From Actinomycetes bacterium (lineage in GTDB: Bacteria > Actinomycetota > Acidimicrobiia > Acidimicrobiales > Microtrichaceae): a stretch of DNA of 16,784 nucleotides. Both the position numbers and the translations under genes were made by a program. The stretch spans positions 1 through 16,784 of the forward strand of contig JAEYSR010000232.1 of the NCBI GenBank assembly GCA_023434535.1, in the 5' to 3' direction. How positions within the stretch are numbered: the first letter of the stretch is position 1; the number at the start of each line of letters is the position of its first letter. Positions 1 through 8,294 of the stretch are shown here, one piece after another. The notes under the pieces are model-generated. The model searched no databases. It saw only the letters and a program-made list of their open reading frames with translations, and had not been told where the DNA came from.

Positions 1-384
1 CACCCCCGCCCCCCCGCCCCCCCGGGGGCGCGGGGCCACGACCGGCAGGAACGCGGCGCCGCCGGCCCGGACCACGACGCCGGTGTCGGTGTCGGTGTCG
101 GCGTTCGTGCCGGCGCTCGTGTCGGCGGCGTCGAGCACCTCGATGCCGGCGAAGCCGTCGCCCAGCTGGAGGACCACGCCGTCGAAGCCCGCGTCGCAGA
201 CGAGGAGGTTGGACCCCTTGCCGACCACCAGCACCGCCCTGTCCTCCAGGCCGGCCGCGATCTCCCGGAGGTCCTCGACGCTGTGGGCGGTCACGAAGGA
301 GCGGGCCGAGCCGCCGACGCGGTAGGTCGTCAGCGGACCGATCGGGACGTCGGTCGCCCAGCGGAGCGACGGGAGGTCGGTCAC
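1..384 (-). CDS. murB: UDP-N-acetylenolpyruvoylglucosamine reductase, N-terminal part (cut by window edge)
   Basis: MurB reduces UDP-GlcNAc-enolpyruvate to UDP-MurNAc with NADPH and FAD in the cytoplasm. Only the first 128 codons are in the window. The start is a GTG whose last two bases lie in the murC stop (GTGA overlap). The visible part is the N-terminal FAD-binding lobe: TYRVGG near residues 20-25, then GKGSNLL near 55-61, which binds FAD diphosphate, followed by a FDGVVL strand. Two oddities are seen. A low-complexity loop near residues 88-102 ends in an Asp-Thr repeat encoded by a 6-bp tandem repeat. A glycine stretch at the very left edge is encoded by long G runs. The reading frame stays open through both. 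Identification is from the motifs and the position after murC; ftsQ and ftsZ often follow but lie outside. Confidence 0.93.
   Translation of the reverse strand, partial: MTDLPSLRWATDVPIGPLTTYRVGGSARSFVTAHSVEDLREIAAGLEDRAVLVVGKGSNLLVCDAGFDGVVLQLGDGFAGIEVLDAADTSAGTNADTDTDTGVVVRAGGAAFLPVVAPRPRGGGGAGV
3..23 (-). repeat. G-run tract in murB, possible G-quadruplex
   Basis: On the coding (minus) strand there are G runs of 7, 7 and 5 separated by single C bases. They encode a short Gly-rich stretch of MurB. Such runs can form a quadruplex and are prone to slippage. The reading frame is intact as given. Confidence 0.6.
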
Positions 385-1823
385 GTCGGCGTCTCTCCGT
401 CCGGCGGCGATCCGCGACGGGCGGCCAACCGGTCGAGGACCCGCGGTCCGACGGTCGTGACGTCGCCGGCACCGATCGTCATCAGCAGGTCGCCCGAGCG
501 CAGCTCGGTCGACAGGTACGCCACCACGTCGTCCAGGGTCGGCATCCAGGCCAGCCGTCGACGGGGGTGGCGGTCGAGCGTCGCGTCCACGAGGAGCTTG
601 CCGTGGACGCCCGGACGCGGCGCCTCGCCCGCCGGGTAGATCTCGGTGAGCACCAGGAGGTCGGCGTCGTCGAACGCGTCGCCGAACTCCTCCCAGAGCG
701 CCTGGGTGCGGGAGTAGCGGTGCGGTTGGAACACCGCGACGACGCGGTCGTAGCCACCGCTGGCACCCGCGGCCAGCGCGGCGCGCACCTCGGTCGGGAG
801 GTGCGCGTAGTCGTCGACCACCGTCACGCCCGCTGCGGTGCCCTTCCGCTCGAAGCGACGGGCGACGCCGGCGAAGTCCGCCAGGCCGGCCGCGGCGGCG
901 TCGACGTCGAGGCCGAGCTCGCCGACGAGGGCCAGCGCCGCGGCGGCGTCGAGGGCGTTGTGACGTCCGGGGAGCGGCACCGCGACCGGCGTGGTGCCGG
1001 CGGGACCCACGAGGTCGAACCTGCAGCCGTCGGGGCCCATCGCCAGATCTGCGAGGCGGTAGGTCGCGCCCTCGGCGACGCCGTAGGTGACGGCGTCGAC
1101 CTCGGCGCCGAGCTCTGCGGCGCCGGGGTCGTCCGCGCACACGACCCGCGGCCCGTCGGTGCCGGCGAGGAACTCGCGGAAGCCGTCCTGGAGCCGCTCC
1201 CACCCGCCCCAGTGCTCGAGGTGGTCCGGTTCGACGTTGGTGACGATCGCGCCGACGCGGGGACCCGACAGGAACGACCCGTCGCTCTCGTCGGCCTCCA
1301 GCACCAGCCACGGGCCGGGCCGCCAGGCCGCCGCCACGCCCCCGAGGGCCGCGACCGGCGCACCGGTCAGGAACGACGGGTCCTCGCCCGCCCCTCGCAG
1401 CGCGGCCACCAGCAGCGACGTCGTGGTGGTCTTGCCGTGCGTGCCCGCCACCGACAGCAGAGGGCGGACCGCGGCCAGCGCCGGCAGCAGCCCGGTGCGG
1501 CGCAGCACCGGCACGCCGCGCTCGTTCGCCGCGACCACCTCGGGGTTGTCCGCTCCGACGGCGGTGCTGATGCCGACGACGTCGAGCTCCGTCAGCCCGG
1601 CGACGTGGTCCGCGTCGTGGCCGACCCACGTGGTGACGCCCAGGTCCCGGAGGCGCTGCAGCGCTGGGCTGTCCGCGGCGTCGCTGCCCGACACCGTGTG
1701 ACCCGACTCGGCGAGCAGGGTGGCGATCCCGCTCATGCCCGCCCCACCGATCGCCACCAAGTGGACGTGGCGAGGCCGATCCAGGTCCAGGTCCAGGCCG
1801 CCGTCGCCGGTCGCGGCGCTCAT
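381..1823 (-). CDS. murC: UDP-N-acetylmuramate--L-alanine ligase
   Basis: MurC is the cytoplasmic ATP-dependent ligase that adds L-Ala to UDP-MurNAc, the first step in building the stem peptide. The protein is 480 aa, normal for the family. Visible in order: a Rossmann motif GGAGMSGIA (about 26-34), the P-loop AGTHGKTTTT (126-135), EADESDGSF (176-184), TNVEPDHLEHW (195-205), PGRHNALDA (285-293), DDYAHLPTE (337-345) and FQPHRYSRT (365-373). The second His of the usual DDYxHHPTE motif is Leu here, a mild deviation. The ATG start forms an ATGA overlap with the murG stop, and the stop forms a GTGA overlap with murB. The frame stays open upstream to about 2606, but that part lies over murG and carries no MurC sequence, so the overlap ATG is chosen. 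Confidence 0.97.
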   Translation of the reverse strand: MSAATGDGGLDLDLDRPRHVHLVAIGGAGMSGIATLLAESGHTVSGSDAADSPALQRLRDLGVTTWVGHDADHVAGLTELDVVGISTAVGADNPEVVAANERGVPVLRRTGLLPALAAVRPLLSVAGTHGKTTTTSLLVAALRGAGEDPSFLTGAPVAALGGVAAAWRPGPWLVLEADESDGSFLSGPRVGAIVTNVEPDHLEHWGGWERLQDGFREFLAGTDGPRVVCADDPGAAELGAEVDAVTYGVAEGATYRLADLAMGPDGCRFDLVGPAGTTPVAVPLPGRHNALDAAAALALVGELGLDVDAAAAGLADFAGVARRFERKGTAAGVTVVDDYAHLPTEVRAALAAGASGGYDRVVAVFQPHRYSRTQALWEEFGDAFDDADLLVLTEIYPAGEAPRPGVHGKLLVDATLDRHPRRRLAWMPTLDDVVAYLSTELRSGDLLMTIGAGDVTTVGPRVLDRLAARRGSPPDGETPT

Positions 1824-2947
1824 GCCGGCCGCCGTGCGGACGACTCGACCAGATCGGCGACGGCCGCAGCGGCGTCGGGCCGACCGAGCGATCGGGCCGC
1901 CTCCGCCCTGGCGTCGAGGTCGCCGCCCATCAGGGCGTCGAGCTCGACGGCCAGGCGGTCGGCGTCGAGCTCGGAGTCGACGACCAGCGCCGCTGCACCG
2001 GCGCGCACCAGGGGTCCGGCGTTGGCGGTCTGGTGGTCCCGGGTCGCGATCGGCAGCGGGACGAGGATCGCCGGCACGCCGACGACGGCCAGCTCGGCGA
2101 CGGTCGTCCCCCCGGATCGGCACACCGCCACGTCGGCCGCCGCGAGCACCAGGTCCATCCGGTCCTCGTAGCGCACCGCTCGGTACCAGAGTCCCGACGT
2201 GGTCGGCTCCGACCGCGCGATCTCCGGTCGGTCGTCCCAGTCGCGGGAGCCGACGACGTGGTGCACGGCCAGGTCGTCCCGGTCCGCCCAGCGCTCGACG
2301 ACCCCGTACACGGCCGTGTTCAGACGCCTCGACCCGAGCGATCCGGCGAAGCACACCACCACCGTGCGGTCCTCGGGCAGACCGAGCTGCGCCCGGGCCG
2401 CAGCACGATCGCGGTGCGCGGCGACGGCGAGGATCTCGGGCCGGACCGGGTTGCCGGTGACCACCGCTCCGGGCAGGTCCGTCTCGGGGAAGGGCACGGC
2501 GGCAGCGGTGGCGAAGCGGGCCACCAGCTTGTTGGCCGCGCCGGCCCGGGCGTTCTGGTCGGCGACCACCAGGGGCACCCGCCACAGCACCGCGGCCAGG
2601 GCGCACGCCGCGCTGGCGAAGCCGCCGAGGGCCAGGACCACCGCGGGCCGCCGACGCCGGACGAGCACGATCGCCCGCCAGAGCGCGACGATCAGCCCGA
2701 GTGCGGCCGCGACGTTCTGGAGGCTGACCTTCCGCTGGATGCCGCGACCGGGCAGCAGCGTGATGTCGAACGACGCGTCGGGGACCAGCCGGGCCTCGAT
2801 GCCGCGCTCCGCGCCGACGAAGTGCAGCGTGGCCGGGTCGTGGCCGCGTTCCACCAGCTCCCGGGCCACCGCGAGGCCGGGCAGCACGTGGCCCGCGGTC
2901 CCGCCACCGGCGATGATCGCCCAGGTCGGCGACGCAGGACGGCTCAC
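1820..2947 (-). CDS. murG: UDP-GlcNAc:undecaprenyl-PP-MurNAc-pentapeptide GlcNAc transferase
   Basis: MurG is a GT-B glycosyltransferase on the inner membrane face. It adds GlcNAc to lipid I to make lipid II. The protein is 375 aa, a typical length. Visible: GGGTAGH (14-20), GGFAS (108-112, usually GGYxS/P), GNPVRPEI (165-172), the UDP-sugar site CRSGGTTVAEL (276-286) and DHQTANA (304-310). The family GGSQGA loop is AGSLGS here (201-206). The hydrophobic patch near 81-97 fits the membrane-facing surface of MurG. The start is GTG, preceded by a GGAG Shine-Dalgarno sequence 9 nt upstream. There is a 49-bp gap after ftsW, one of three places in the cluster where translation is not directly coupled. 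The end overlaps murC by 4 bp. Confidence 0.96.
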   Translation of the reverse strand: MSRPASPTWAIIAGGGTAGHVLPGLAVARELVERGHDPATLHFVGAERGIEARLVPDASFDITLLPGRGIQRKVSLQNVAAALGLIVALWRAIVLVRRRRPAVVLALGGFASAACALAAVLWRVPLVVADQNARAGAANKLVARFATAAAVPFPETDLPGAVVTGNPVRPEILAVAAHRDRAAARAQLGLPEDRTVVVCFAGSLGSRRLNTAVYGVVERWADRDDLAVHHVVGSRDWDDRPEIARSEPTTSGLWYRAVRYEDRMDLVLAAADVAVCRSGGTTVAELAVVGVPAILVPLPIATRDHQTANAGPLVRAGAAALVVDSELDADRLAVELDALMGGDLDARAEAARSLGRPDAAAAVADLVESSARRPA

Positions 2948-2996
2948 CGGTGTCCGCTCCGTGCGGCCGCCGGGGCGCTCGGTCCGATCGGGAGCC

Positions 2997-4280
2997 TCAT
3001 GCCTCGCGGGCGACGGACAGCAGGATGCCGACGCCGAAGAGCGACATCAGGAGGGACGACCCCCCGTACGACACGAACGGGAGGGTGATGCCCTTGGTGG
3101 GCAGCGTGCCGACGGTGACGCCGATGTTGATCAGCGCCTGGACGCCGATCCAGGTCGTGACGCCGAACGCCACCAGCCGGGCGAACGGCTCCCGGACCCG
3201 CATGCCGATGGCGCAGCCGGCCGCCATGAAGGCCACGAAGAGCCCGAGCACCAGCAGGCTCCCGACGAGGCCGAGCTCCTCGCCGATGACGGCGAGGATG
3301 AAGTCGGTGTGGGCCTCCGGGAGGAAGCCCCACTTGGAGCGGGCCAGCCCGGGCCCGGTCCCGAAGAGCCCGCCGGACGCCAGGCCGATCTGCGACTGCC
3401 ACAGCTGCCAGCCGGCGCCCTGGCGGTACTTGTCCGGCTCGAGGAACGCCAGGATGCGGGTCATCCGGAACGACTCCAGCCCCACGATCGCCAGCACGCC
3501 CAGACCGGCGGCGGACCCGCCGATCGCCGCCAGCTTCGAGAGCGGCGCGCCGGCCATGAACACCATCGCCAGGGTGACGGCGCCGAGGAGCATCGTGGTG
3601 CCGAGGTCGTCGCCGAGCACGACCAGCCCGCACGTGAGACCGCTCCACACCAGGATCGGCTTGAGGCCCTCCCAGGTGCGGACGTCGCGGTCCCTCTCCG
3701 ACAGCAGACGGGCCAGCCACAGGATCAACGCCGGCTTGACCAGGTCCGACGGCTGGAACTGCATCGGTCCGCTGCCGATCCACCGGGTGGCGCCGTTGAC
3801 GGTGATCACGAACGGCAGCGTCGAGCCGATGGCCTTCTGCAGGAGCACGCCGGCGGCCAGGTAGCCGAGGGCGGCGATCGACACGAGCATCAGGGGAAGC
3901 GCGACCCGGTCCCGCCACACCCGCCACGGGACCCGGTAGGCCAGGAACGCTGCCACGACGCCGATCACCAGCCACATGGCCTGCCGGGAGACGATGCCCC
4001 AGCTGTTCCCGAGCGCCCGCACCGAGGTCACCGCGGACGCGGAGTAGACCATGACCAGCCCGAGGCCGCAGAGCAGCGAGACGGCGACGACCACGACGGT
4101 CGACGGGCTCGGGCCGCGGTGGATGACCTCGACCTCGGGGCGACGACGGGGCGCAGCGGAGCGGGCGGTGCCGGCCGACCGCGCCCGGGACGCGTTCGCG
4201 CGGGACGCGTTCGACCGCGTCGAGGTCGTGGGCGCCTTCGCGGACGGCTTCCTGCTGGAGCTCCGGCGGGTGGCGGTCAT
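2997..4280 (-). CDS. ftsW: FtsW, SEDS-family septal peptidoglycan polymerase
   Basis: FtsW is the SEDS glycosyltransferase that polymerises lipid II at the septum together with the class B PBP FtsI. The protein is 427 aa with about ten membrane segments starting near residue 60. Conserved blocks are NGATRWIG (162-169), QPSDLVKPA (176-184), DDLGTTM (224-230), GTGPGLARSKWGFLPEAHTD (307-326), VIGEELG (331-337) and GITLPFVSYGGSSL (397-410). GITLPFVSYGGSS and the septal-cluster position favour FtsW over RodA. The first 58 residues are a cytoplasmic tail rich in Ser, Arg, Ala and Thr with no visible fold. The ATG overlaps the murD stop by 4 bp (ATGA). Confidence 0.95.
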   Translation of the reverse strand: MTATRRSSSRKPSAKAPTTSTRSNASRANASRARSAGTARSAAPRRRPEVEVIHRGPSPSTVVVVAVSLLCGLGLVMVYSASAVTSVRALGNSWGIVSRQAMWLVIGVVAAFLAYRVPWRVWRDRVALPLMLVSIAALGYLAAGVLLQKAIGSTLPFVITVNGATRWIGSGPMQFQPSDLVKPALILWLARLLSERDRDVRTWEGLKPILVWSGLTCGLVVLGDDLGTTMLLGAVTLAMVFMAGAPLSKLAAIGGSAAGLGVLAIVGLESFRMTRILAFLEPDKYRQGAGWQLWQSQIGLASGGLFGTGPGLARSKWGFLPEAHTDFILAVIGEELGLVGSLLVLGLFVAFMAAGCAIGMRVREPFARLVAFGVTTWIGVQALINIGVTVGTLPTKGITLPFVSYGGSSLLMSLFGVGILLSVAREA

Positions 4281-5725
4281 GACGGCGGACCGTCCAGCAC
4301 CAGCTCGCGCACCCGCGCCGCGAAGTCGTCGCCCCGCTCCGAGTAGGACCCGTACCAGTCGAAGGACGCGCAGCCGGGCGAGAGCAGGACCACGTCGCCG
4401 GGCTCGGCCAGCTCGGAGGCGGCCACGACGGCATCGGCCATGGAGCCGGCCAGGCGACCCGGCCGGTCCTCGAACGCGGCGAGCACCTCGGGCCCGGCCT
4501 CGCCGATGCCCACCACGGCACGCACCCGGTCCACGCCTCGGTGGAGCTCGCCGAGGTCCAGTCCCTTGTTGCGCCCGCCGGCCACCAGCACCACCGAGTC
4601 GAAGCCGCTGAGCGCGGCCAGCGTGGCGTGCGGCGCGGTGGCCTTGGAGTCGTCGTACCAGCGCACGTCGCCGGCACGACCGACCAGCTCCACCCTGTGG
4701 GGCAGGCCGCGGAAGTCGCGCAGCGCGTCACGCACCCCGTCCGGGGTGGCGCCCGCGGCCAGCGCCGCGGCTGCGGCCGCGAGGGCGTTCGTGCGGTCGT
4801 GGGGCAGGGCCCGCCAGAGCTCGCCGACGTCGACCAGCTCGACGGCCGGACCGCCGGGCGTCAGCGGTCCCACCAGGGTCGTCCCCTCCTGGTGGTACTC
4901 GACCGGACGGCCGCCGACCTCCGCGGCGAGACCGAACCGGACCACGGTGGGTCCGGGGACGCCGGTCTCACGAGCGCGTTCGACGCGGGCCTCGGCCTCG
5001 GAGTCGACGACGGGGTCCTCGGCGGCGACGACCGCCACGTCTCCGTCGCCCTGGTCCCGCCAGATCGCGGCCTTGGCCATCCGGTAGTCGTCGAGCGTGC
5101 GGTGCACGTCCAGGTGGTCGGGAGCGAAGTTGAGCCACAGCCCGACCCTCGGCGCGAAGCGTCGGCTGTGGGCCAGGCGGAACGACGACGCCTCGACGAC
5201 GAAGACGTCGAGGTCGTCGCGGGCGATCGCCTCCACGAGCGGCACGTCGAGGTTCCCCACCGCGGCGGCCCGCACGCCGGAGCGCTCGAGCATCGACGTG
5301 ACGAGCGTGGTCACGGTGGTCTTGCCGTTGGTCCCGGTGATCGCCACGACGGGCCGGTCGTCCCACGCCCCGGCGAGGTCGAACTCGCTCAGGACGGGCC
5401 GGCCGAGCTGCTCCGCGAGGGAGAACAGCGCGTGGCTCTCGGGCAGGCCCGGGGCCGGCACGACGGCGTCGGCGTCGGCGACGAGGCGCTCGAGGTCCGT
5501 CGGCGACGGAGCGAGCACGAGCTCGGCCCCCACCTCGGAGGCGAGCTCGGACGCCCCGGCCGGTGCGCCGTCGTCGGAGAGCAGGACGCGCCTCCCGTGG
5601 GCGACCGCGGCGCGGGCCACGGCCCGGTTGGTCACCCCGAGTCCGTGCAGCAGCAGCGTCGACTCCGGCAGGCGGGCCCGATCGTCGAGGTCGGGAGCAG
5701 CGACGCCGACGTCCCGACCGCTCAC
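4277..5725 (-). CDS. murD: UDP-N-acetylmuramoyl-L-alanine--D-glutamate ligase
   Basis: MurD adds D-Glu to UDP-MurNAc-L-Ala in the cytoplasm using ATP. The protein is 482 aa. Visible: an N-terminal UDP-binding domain with HGLGVTNRAVA (27-37), the P-loop TGTNGKTT (130-137), VVEASSFRL (176-184, family VxELSSFQL), NFAPDHLDVH (199-208), the C-terminal motif DDSKATAPHA (about 358-367) and LLSPGCASFDWY near 447-458. The family DSKATN asparagine is Ala here. The GTG start overlaps the mraY stop (GTGA), and the stop overlaps the ftsW ATG. The frame is open further upstream over mraY to about 6760, but that sequence has no MurD similarity and is rejected. Confidence 0.96.
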   Translation of the reverse strand: MSGRDVGVAAPDLDDRARLPESTLLLHGLGVTNRAVARAAVAHGRRVLLSDDGAPAGASELASEVGAELVLAPSPTDLERLVADADAVVPAPGLPESHALFSLAEQLGRPVLSEFDLAGAWDDRPVVAITGTNGKTTVTTLVTSMLERSGVRAAAVGNLDVPLVEAIARDDLDVFVVEASSFRLAHSRRFAPRVGLWLNFAPDHLDVHRTLDDYRMAKAAIWRDQGDGDVAVVAAEDPVVDSEAEARVERARETGVPGPTVVRFGLAAEVGGRPVEYHQEGTTLVGPLTPGGPAVELVDVGELWRALPHDRTNALAAAAAALAAGATPDGVRDALRDFRGLPHRVELVGRAGDVRWYDDSKATAPHATLAALSGFDSVVLVAGGRNKGLDLGELHRGVDRVRAVVGIGEAGPEVLAAFEDRPGRLAGSMADAVVAASELAEPGDVVLLSPGCASFDWYGSYSERGDDFAARVRELVLDGPPS

Positions 5726-6753
5726 GCCAGACCACCCGCCCGGATGAACTCCCGGTAGAACAGGCCGAGGCCGATCGCGGTCGTGGCGCCCGTCAGCATC
5801 CAGCCGCGGATGATCACCGTGGTCTCCGGCCAGCCCATCAGCTCGAAGTGGTGGTGGATGGGCGCCATGCGGAAGACCCGCTTGCCGGTCGTGCGGAACG
5901 ACGCGACCTGGATGATGACCGACAGCGTCTCCATGACGAACAGCAGGCCGAGGATCGGCAGCAGCACCACCGTCGAGCTGCTCAGGGCGAGCGCGGCCAG
6001 ACCCGTCCCGATGGCCAGCGAGCCGGTGTCGCCCATGAAGATCTGCGCCGGCGCGGCGTTCCACCAGAGGAACCCGGCGCACGCCCCCATCATCGCGGCG
6101 GCCACGACGGCCAGGTCCAGGCCGACGTTGATCTGGTAGTGGCCGAGGTGGCGGAAGATCCAGTACCCGACGACCACGTAGCCGGCGAAGACGATGATCG
6201 ACGACCCCGCCGCGAGACCGTCCAGGCCGTCGGTCAGGTTCACCGCGTTGGAGGACGCGAAGATGACCAGGACGGCCCACACGACCCAGACCCACTTGCT
6301 GAGCGTCCAGCCGAGGTCGTCGAAGCGACCGAAGCTGATCGTCGTGTGGACGTTGGTGCGCCACAGGATGACGAGCGCGAACCCGATCGCCACGACCAGG
6401 AGGCCGAGGGTCTTGGACCGCTTGTTGAGGCCGAGGTTCCGCTCGTTGGCGATCGCGATCCAGTCGTCGAGGAACCCGACCAGGCCGGCGCCGGCGATGG
6501 CGCCCATCGTGGCGAGACCGGTCCAGGTGAACACCCCGTCGTAGAGGTTCGACGCGACGTAGCCGCAGACGCCCCCGGCCACGATCGCGAGACCACCCAT
6601 CGTGGGGGTGCCGGCCTTGACCGTGTGGCCCTCGGGGACGTCCTCGTGGATGGGCTGGCCGATCTGACGGCGGGTCAGCGCGGTGATCAGCAGCTTGGTG
6701 CCGACGAGGGCGACGAGGGTGCCGATGCCGGCGGCGAGGAGGAGCCGGATCAC
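5722..6753 (-). CDS. mraY: Phospho-N-acetylmuramoyl-pentapeptide-transferase
   Basis: MraY is the integral membrane enzyme that transfers phospho-MurNAc-pentapeptide from UDP to undecaprenyl phosphate, making lipid I. The protein is 343 aa with about ten hydrophobic segments. Key blocks are KAGTPTMGG (46-54), the Mg-binding FLDDW (94-98), the following NLGLNKRSK (106-114), NAVNLTDGLDGLA (169-181), FMGDTGSLAIG (239-249) and PIHHHFE (298-304). The GTG start shares four bases with the murE stop (GTGA), so nothing separates murE and mraY. murF, which in most dcw clusters sits exactly here, is missing. Confidence 0.97.
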   Translation of the reverse strand: MIRLLLAAGIGTLVALVGTKLLITALTRRQIGQPIHEDVPEGHTVKAGTPTMGGLAIVAGGVCGYVASNLYDGVFTWTGLATMGAIAGAGLVGFLDDWIAIANERNLGLNKRSKTLGLLVVAIGFALVILWRTNVHTTISFGRFDDLGWTLSKWVWVVWAVLVIFASSNAVNLTDGLDGLAAGSSIIVFAGYVVVGYWIFRHLGHYQINVGLDLAVVAAAMMGACAGFLWWNAAPAQIFMGDTGSLAIGTGLAALALSSSTVVLLPILGLLFVMETLSVIIQVASFRTTGKRVFRMAPIHHHFELMGWPETTVIIRGWMLTGATTAIGLGLFYREFIRAGGLA

Positions 6754-8234
6754 GAGTCACCCTCCCGTGCCGCGGCCGTTCCGCCGCCCAGCCCCAGCTC
6801 GGCGAGGACCTCCGCGGCGACCGTCCGGTCGTCGAAGGGGGTGACGACGCCGCCGACGTCCTGGCCCTGCTCGTGGCCCTTGCCGGCGATCACGACCACA
6901 CCTCCGGCAGGGGTCGCGGCGAGGGCGGCCCGGATGGCGGAACGACGGTCCGGTTCGACCAGGGGATCACCCGCGCATCCTGTCCGGATCTCGTCGAGGA
7001 TGCGAAGCGGGTCCTCGGACCGGGGGTTGTCCGAGGTGAGCACGACCCGATCGGCCAGGCGACAGGCGACCTCGCCCATCCGGGGCCTCTTGGTGGCGTC
7101 GCGGTCACCGCCGCAGCCGAAGACCACGGCGAGCTCGCCGGCGGTCAGCTCCCGGGCGGCGACGAGCACGGCCTCGAGGGCGTCGGGCGTGTGGGCGTAG
7201 TCGACGACGACGCCGATCCCCTCCCCCGCCTGGAGCACCTCGAAGCGACCGGGCACCACGGGGAGGTCCGACAGGGCGGCGACGATCGCGTCCTCGTCGA
7301 CGCCGAGCGCGGCGCACGCCTCGGCGGCGAGCAGTGCGTTGGCCACGTTGTGGCGACCGGGCAGCGGGAAGGCCACCGGTCGGTCGCGCCAGCGGAACGT
7401 GGAGCCGGCGATCGAGGAGCGGACCTCGCCGGCGTCACGGAGCGACACGCCGATCATGGGGTGTCCTTCCGGCGCGGCGTCGACCAGGAGCCGGCCGTGG
7501 ACGTCGTCGACGTCGACGATCCCCAGGCGGGACCGCTCCGGCTCGAACAGGAGCGCCTTGGCGGCGAAGTAGGCCTCGGGGGTCACGTGGAAGTCCAGGT
7601 GGTCCTGACCGAGGTTGGTGAACACCGCGACGTCGAAGACCATCGCGTCCACGCGGTGCAGGACCAGGGCGTGGGACGACACCTCCATCGCCACGTCGGT
7701 CACGCCGGCCGCGACCATGGCCGACAGCTGCGCCTGGAGGTCGGGCGCCTCGGGCGTCGTCCGCGCACCGGTCAGGGTCCCGATCGAGTCGACGCTCCGA
7801 CCGGCGGCGGACAGGACGTGCGCGATGGTCGACACCACGGTCGTCTTGCCGTTCGTGCCGGTCACGCCGACGGTCCGGAGGCGGTCGGCCGGATGCCCGA
7901 AGACCGTGGCGGCGGCCGGAGCCATGGCGACCCGCACGTCGTCGACCAGCAGCTGGGGAACCTCTCTCCCCAGGGTGGCCGGGTCGACCGTGCGCTGCAC
8001 CAGGAGCGCGACCGCGCCCGCCGCGACGGCTTCCGCAGCGAAGTCGTGGCCGTCGACCGTGGCGCCCACCACGCAGCAGAACAGCGAGCCCGGGCCCACG
8101 CGCCGCGAGTCGTGGGTGACCGACGACAGCGTCCCGGCCAGCGCGGCGTCGACAGCCCCACCGGCAGGCACCCCGACCACACGAGCGCCGAGCGTGGACG
8201 CCACGTCCGCGATCGTCACGTTGGTCTCGCTCAC
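6750..8234 (-). CDS. murE: UDP-N-acetylmuramoyl-tripeptide synthetase, meso-diaminopimelate type
   Basis: MurE adds the third stem-peptide residue to UDP-MurNAc-L-Ala-D-Glu. The protein is 494 aa. It shows an N-terminal UDP-binding domain with SSVTHDSRRVGPGSLF (37-52), the P-loop TGTNGKTT (125-132), EVSSHAL (184-190), TNLGQDHLDFH (206-216), PGRHNVANA (292-300), YAHTPD (346-351), SDNPRSEDP (401-409) and GKGHE (451-455). The DNPR motif is the known specificity mark for meso-diaminopimelate rather than lysine, so the cell wall is predicted to carry mDAP. The GTG start has a GGAG ribosome site a few bases upstream, and a 60-bp gap separates it from ftsI. Within that gap is a 10-bp perfect palindrome (8258-8267) with no assigned role. 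The length is normal for MurE alone, so this is not a MurE-MurF fusion. Confidence 0.97.
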   Translation of the reverse strand: MSETNVTIADVASTLGARVVGVPAGGAVDAALAGTLSSVTHDSRRVGPGSLFCCVVGATVDGHDFAAEAVAAGAVALLVQRTVDPATLGREVPQLLVDDVRVAMAPAAATVFGHPADRLRTVGVTGTNGKTTVVSTIAHVLSAAGRSVDSIGTLTGARTTPEAPDLQAQLSAMVAAGVTDVAMEVSSHALVLHRVDAMVFDVAVFTNLGQDHLDFHVTPEAYFAAKALLFEPERSRLGIVDVDDVHGRLLVDAAPEGHPMIGVSLRDAGEVRSSIAGSTFRWRDRPVAFPLPGRHNVANALLAAEACAALGVDEDAIVAALSDLPVVPGRFEVLQAGEGIGVVVDYAHTPDALEAVLVAARELTAGELAVVFGCGGDRDATKRPRMGEVACRLADRVVLTSDNPRSEDPLRILDEIRTGCAGDPLVEPDRRSAIRAALAATPAGGVVVIAGKGHEQGQDVGGVVTPFDDRTVAAEVLAELGLGGGTAAAREGDS

Positions 8235-8294
8235 CTGGGGCTCCGGGTTGTTCCTTCGTCGGCCGACCGGCCCGTCACGTGTCCGACCAACGGG

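Noticed and set aside
1..23. Frameshift in murB at the G runs
   Set aside because: The frame stays open and the expected spacing from the preceding conserved strand is kept, so no frameshift needs to be invoked from this window.
1824..2606. Upstream extension of murC over murG
   Set aside because: MurC begins properly at the ATGA overlap. The extension overlaps the conserved MurG frame and shows only Arg/Gly-rich sequence.
567..4346. Long plus-strand frames opposite murC, murG and ftsW
   Set aside because: They mirror the codon structure of the real genes, are Arg/Ala/Pro-rich and have no family signature.
5726..6760. Upstream extension of murD over mraY
   Set aside because: The GTG at 5725 gives a full-length MurD. 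The extension is out of frame with the clearly conserved MraY.
8258..8267. Operator or internal promoter in the ftsI-murE gap suggested by the palindrome GTCGGCCGAC
   Set aside because: A 10-bp palindrome is easily found by chance in sequence this rich in GC, and no promoter elements were seen beside it.
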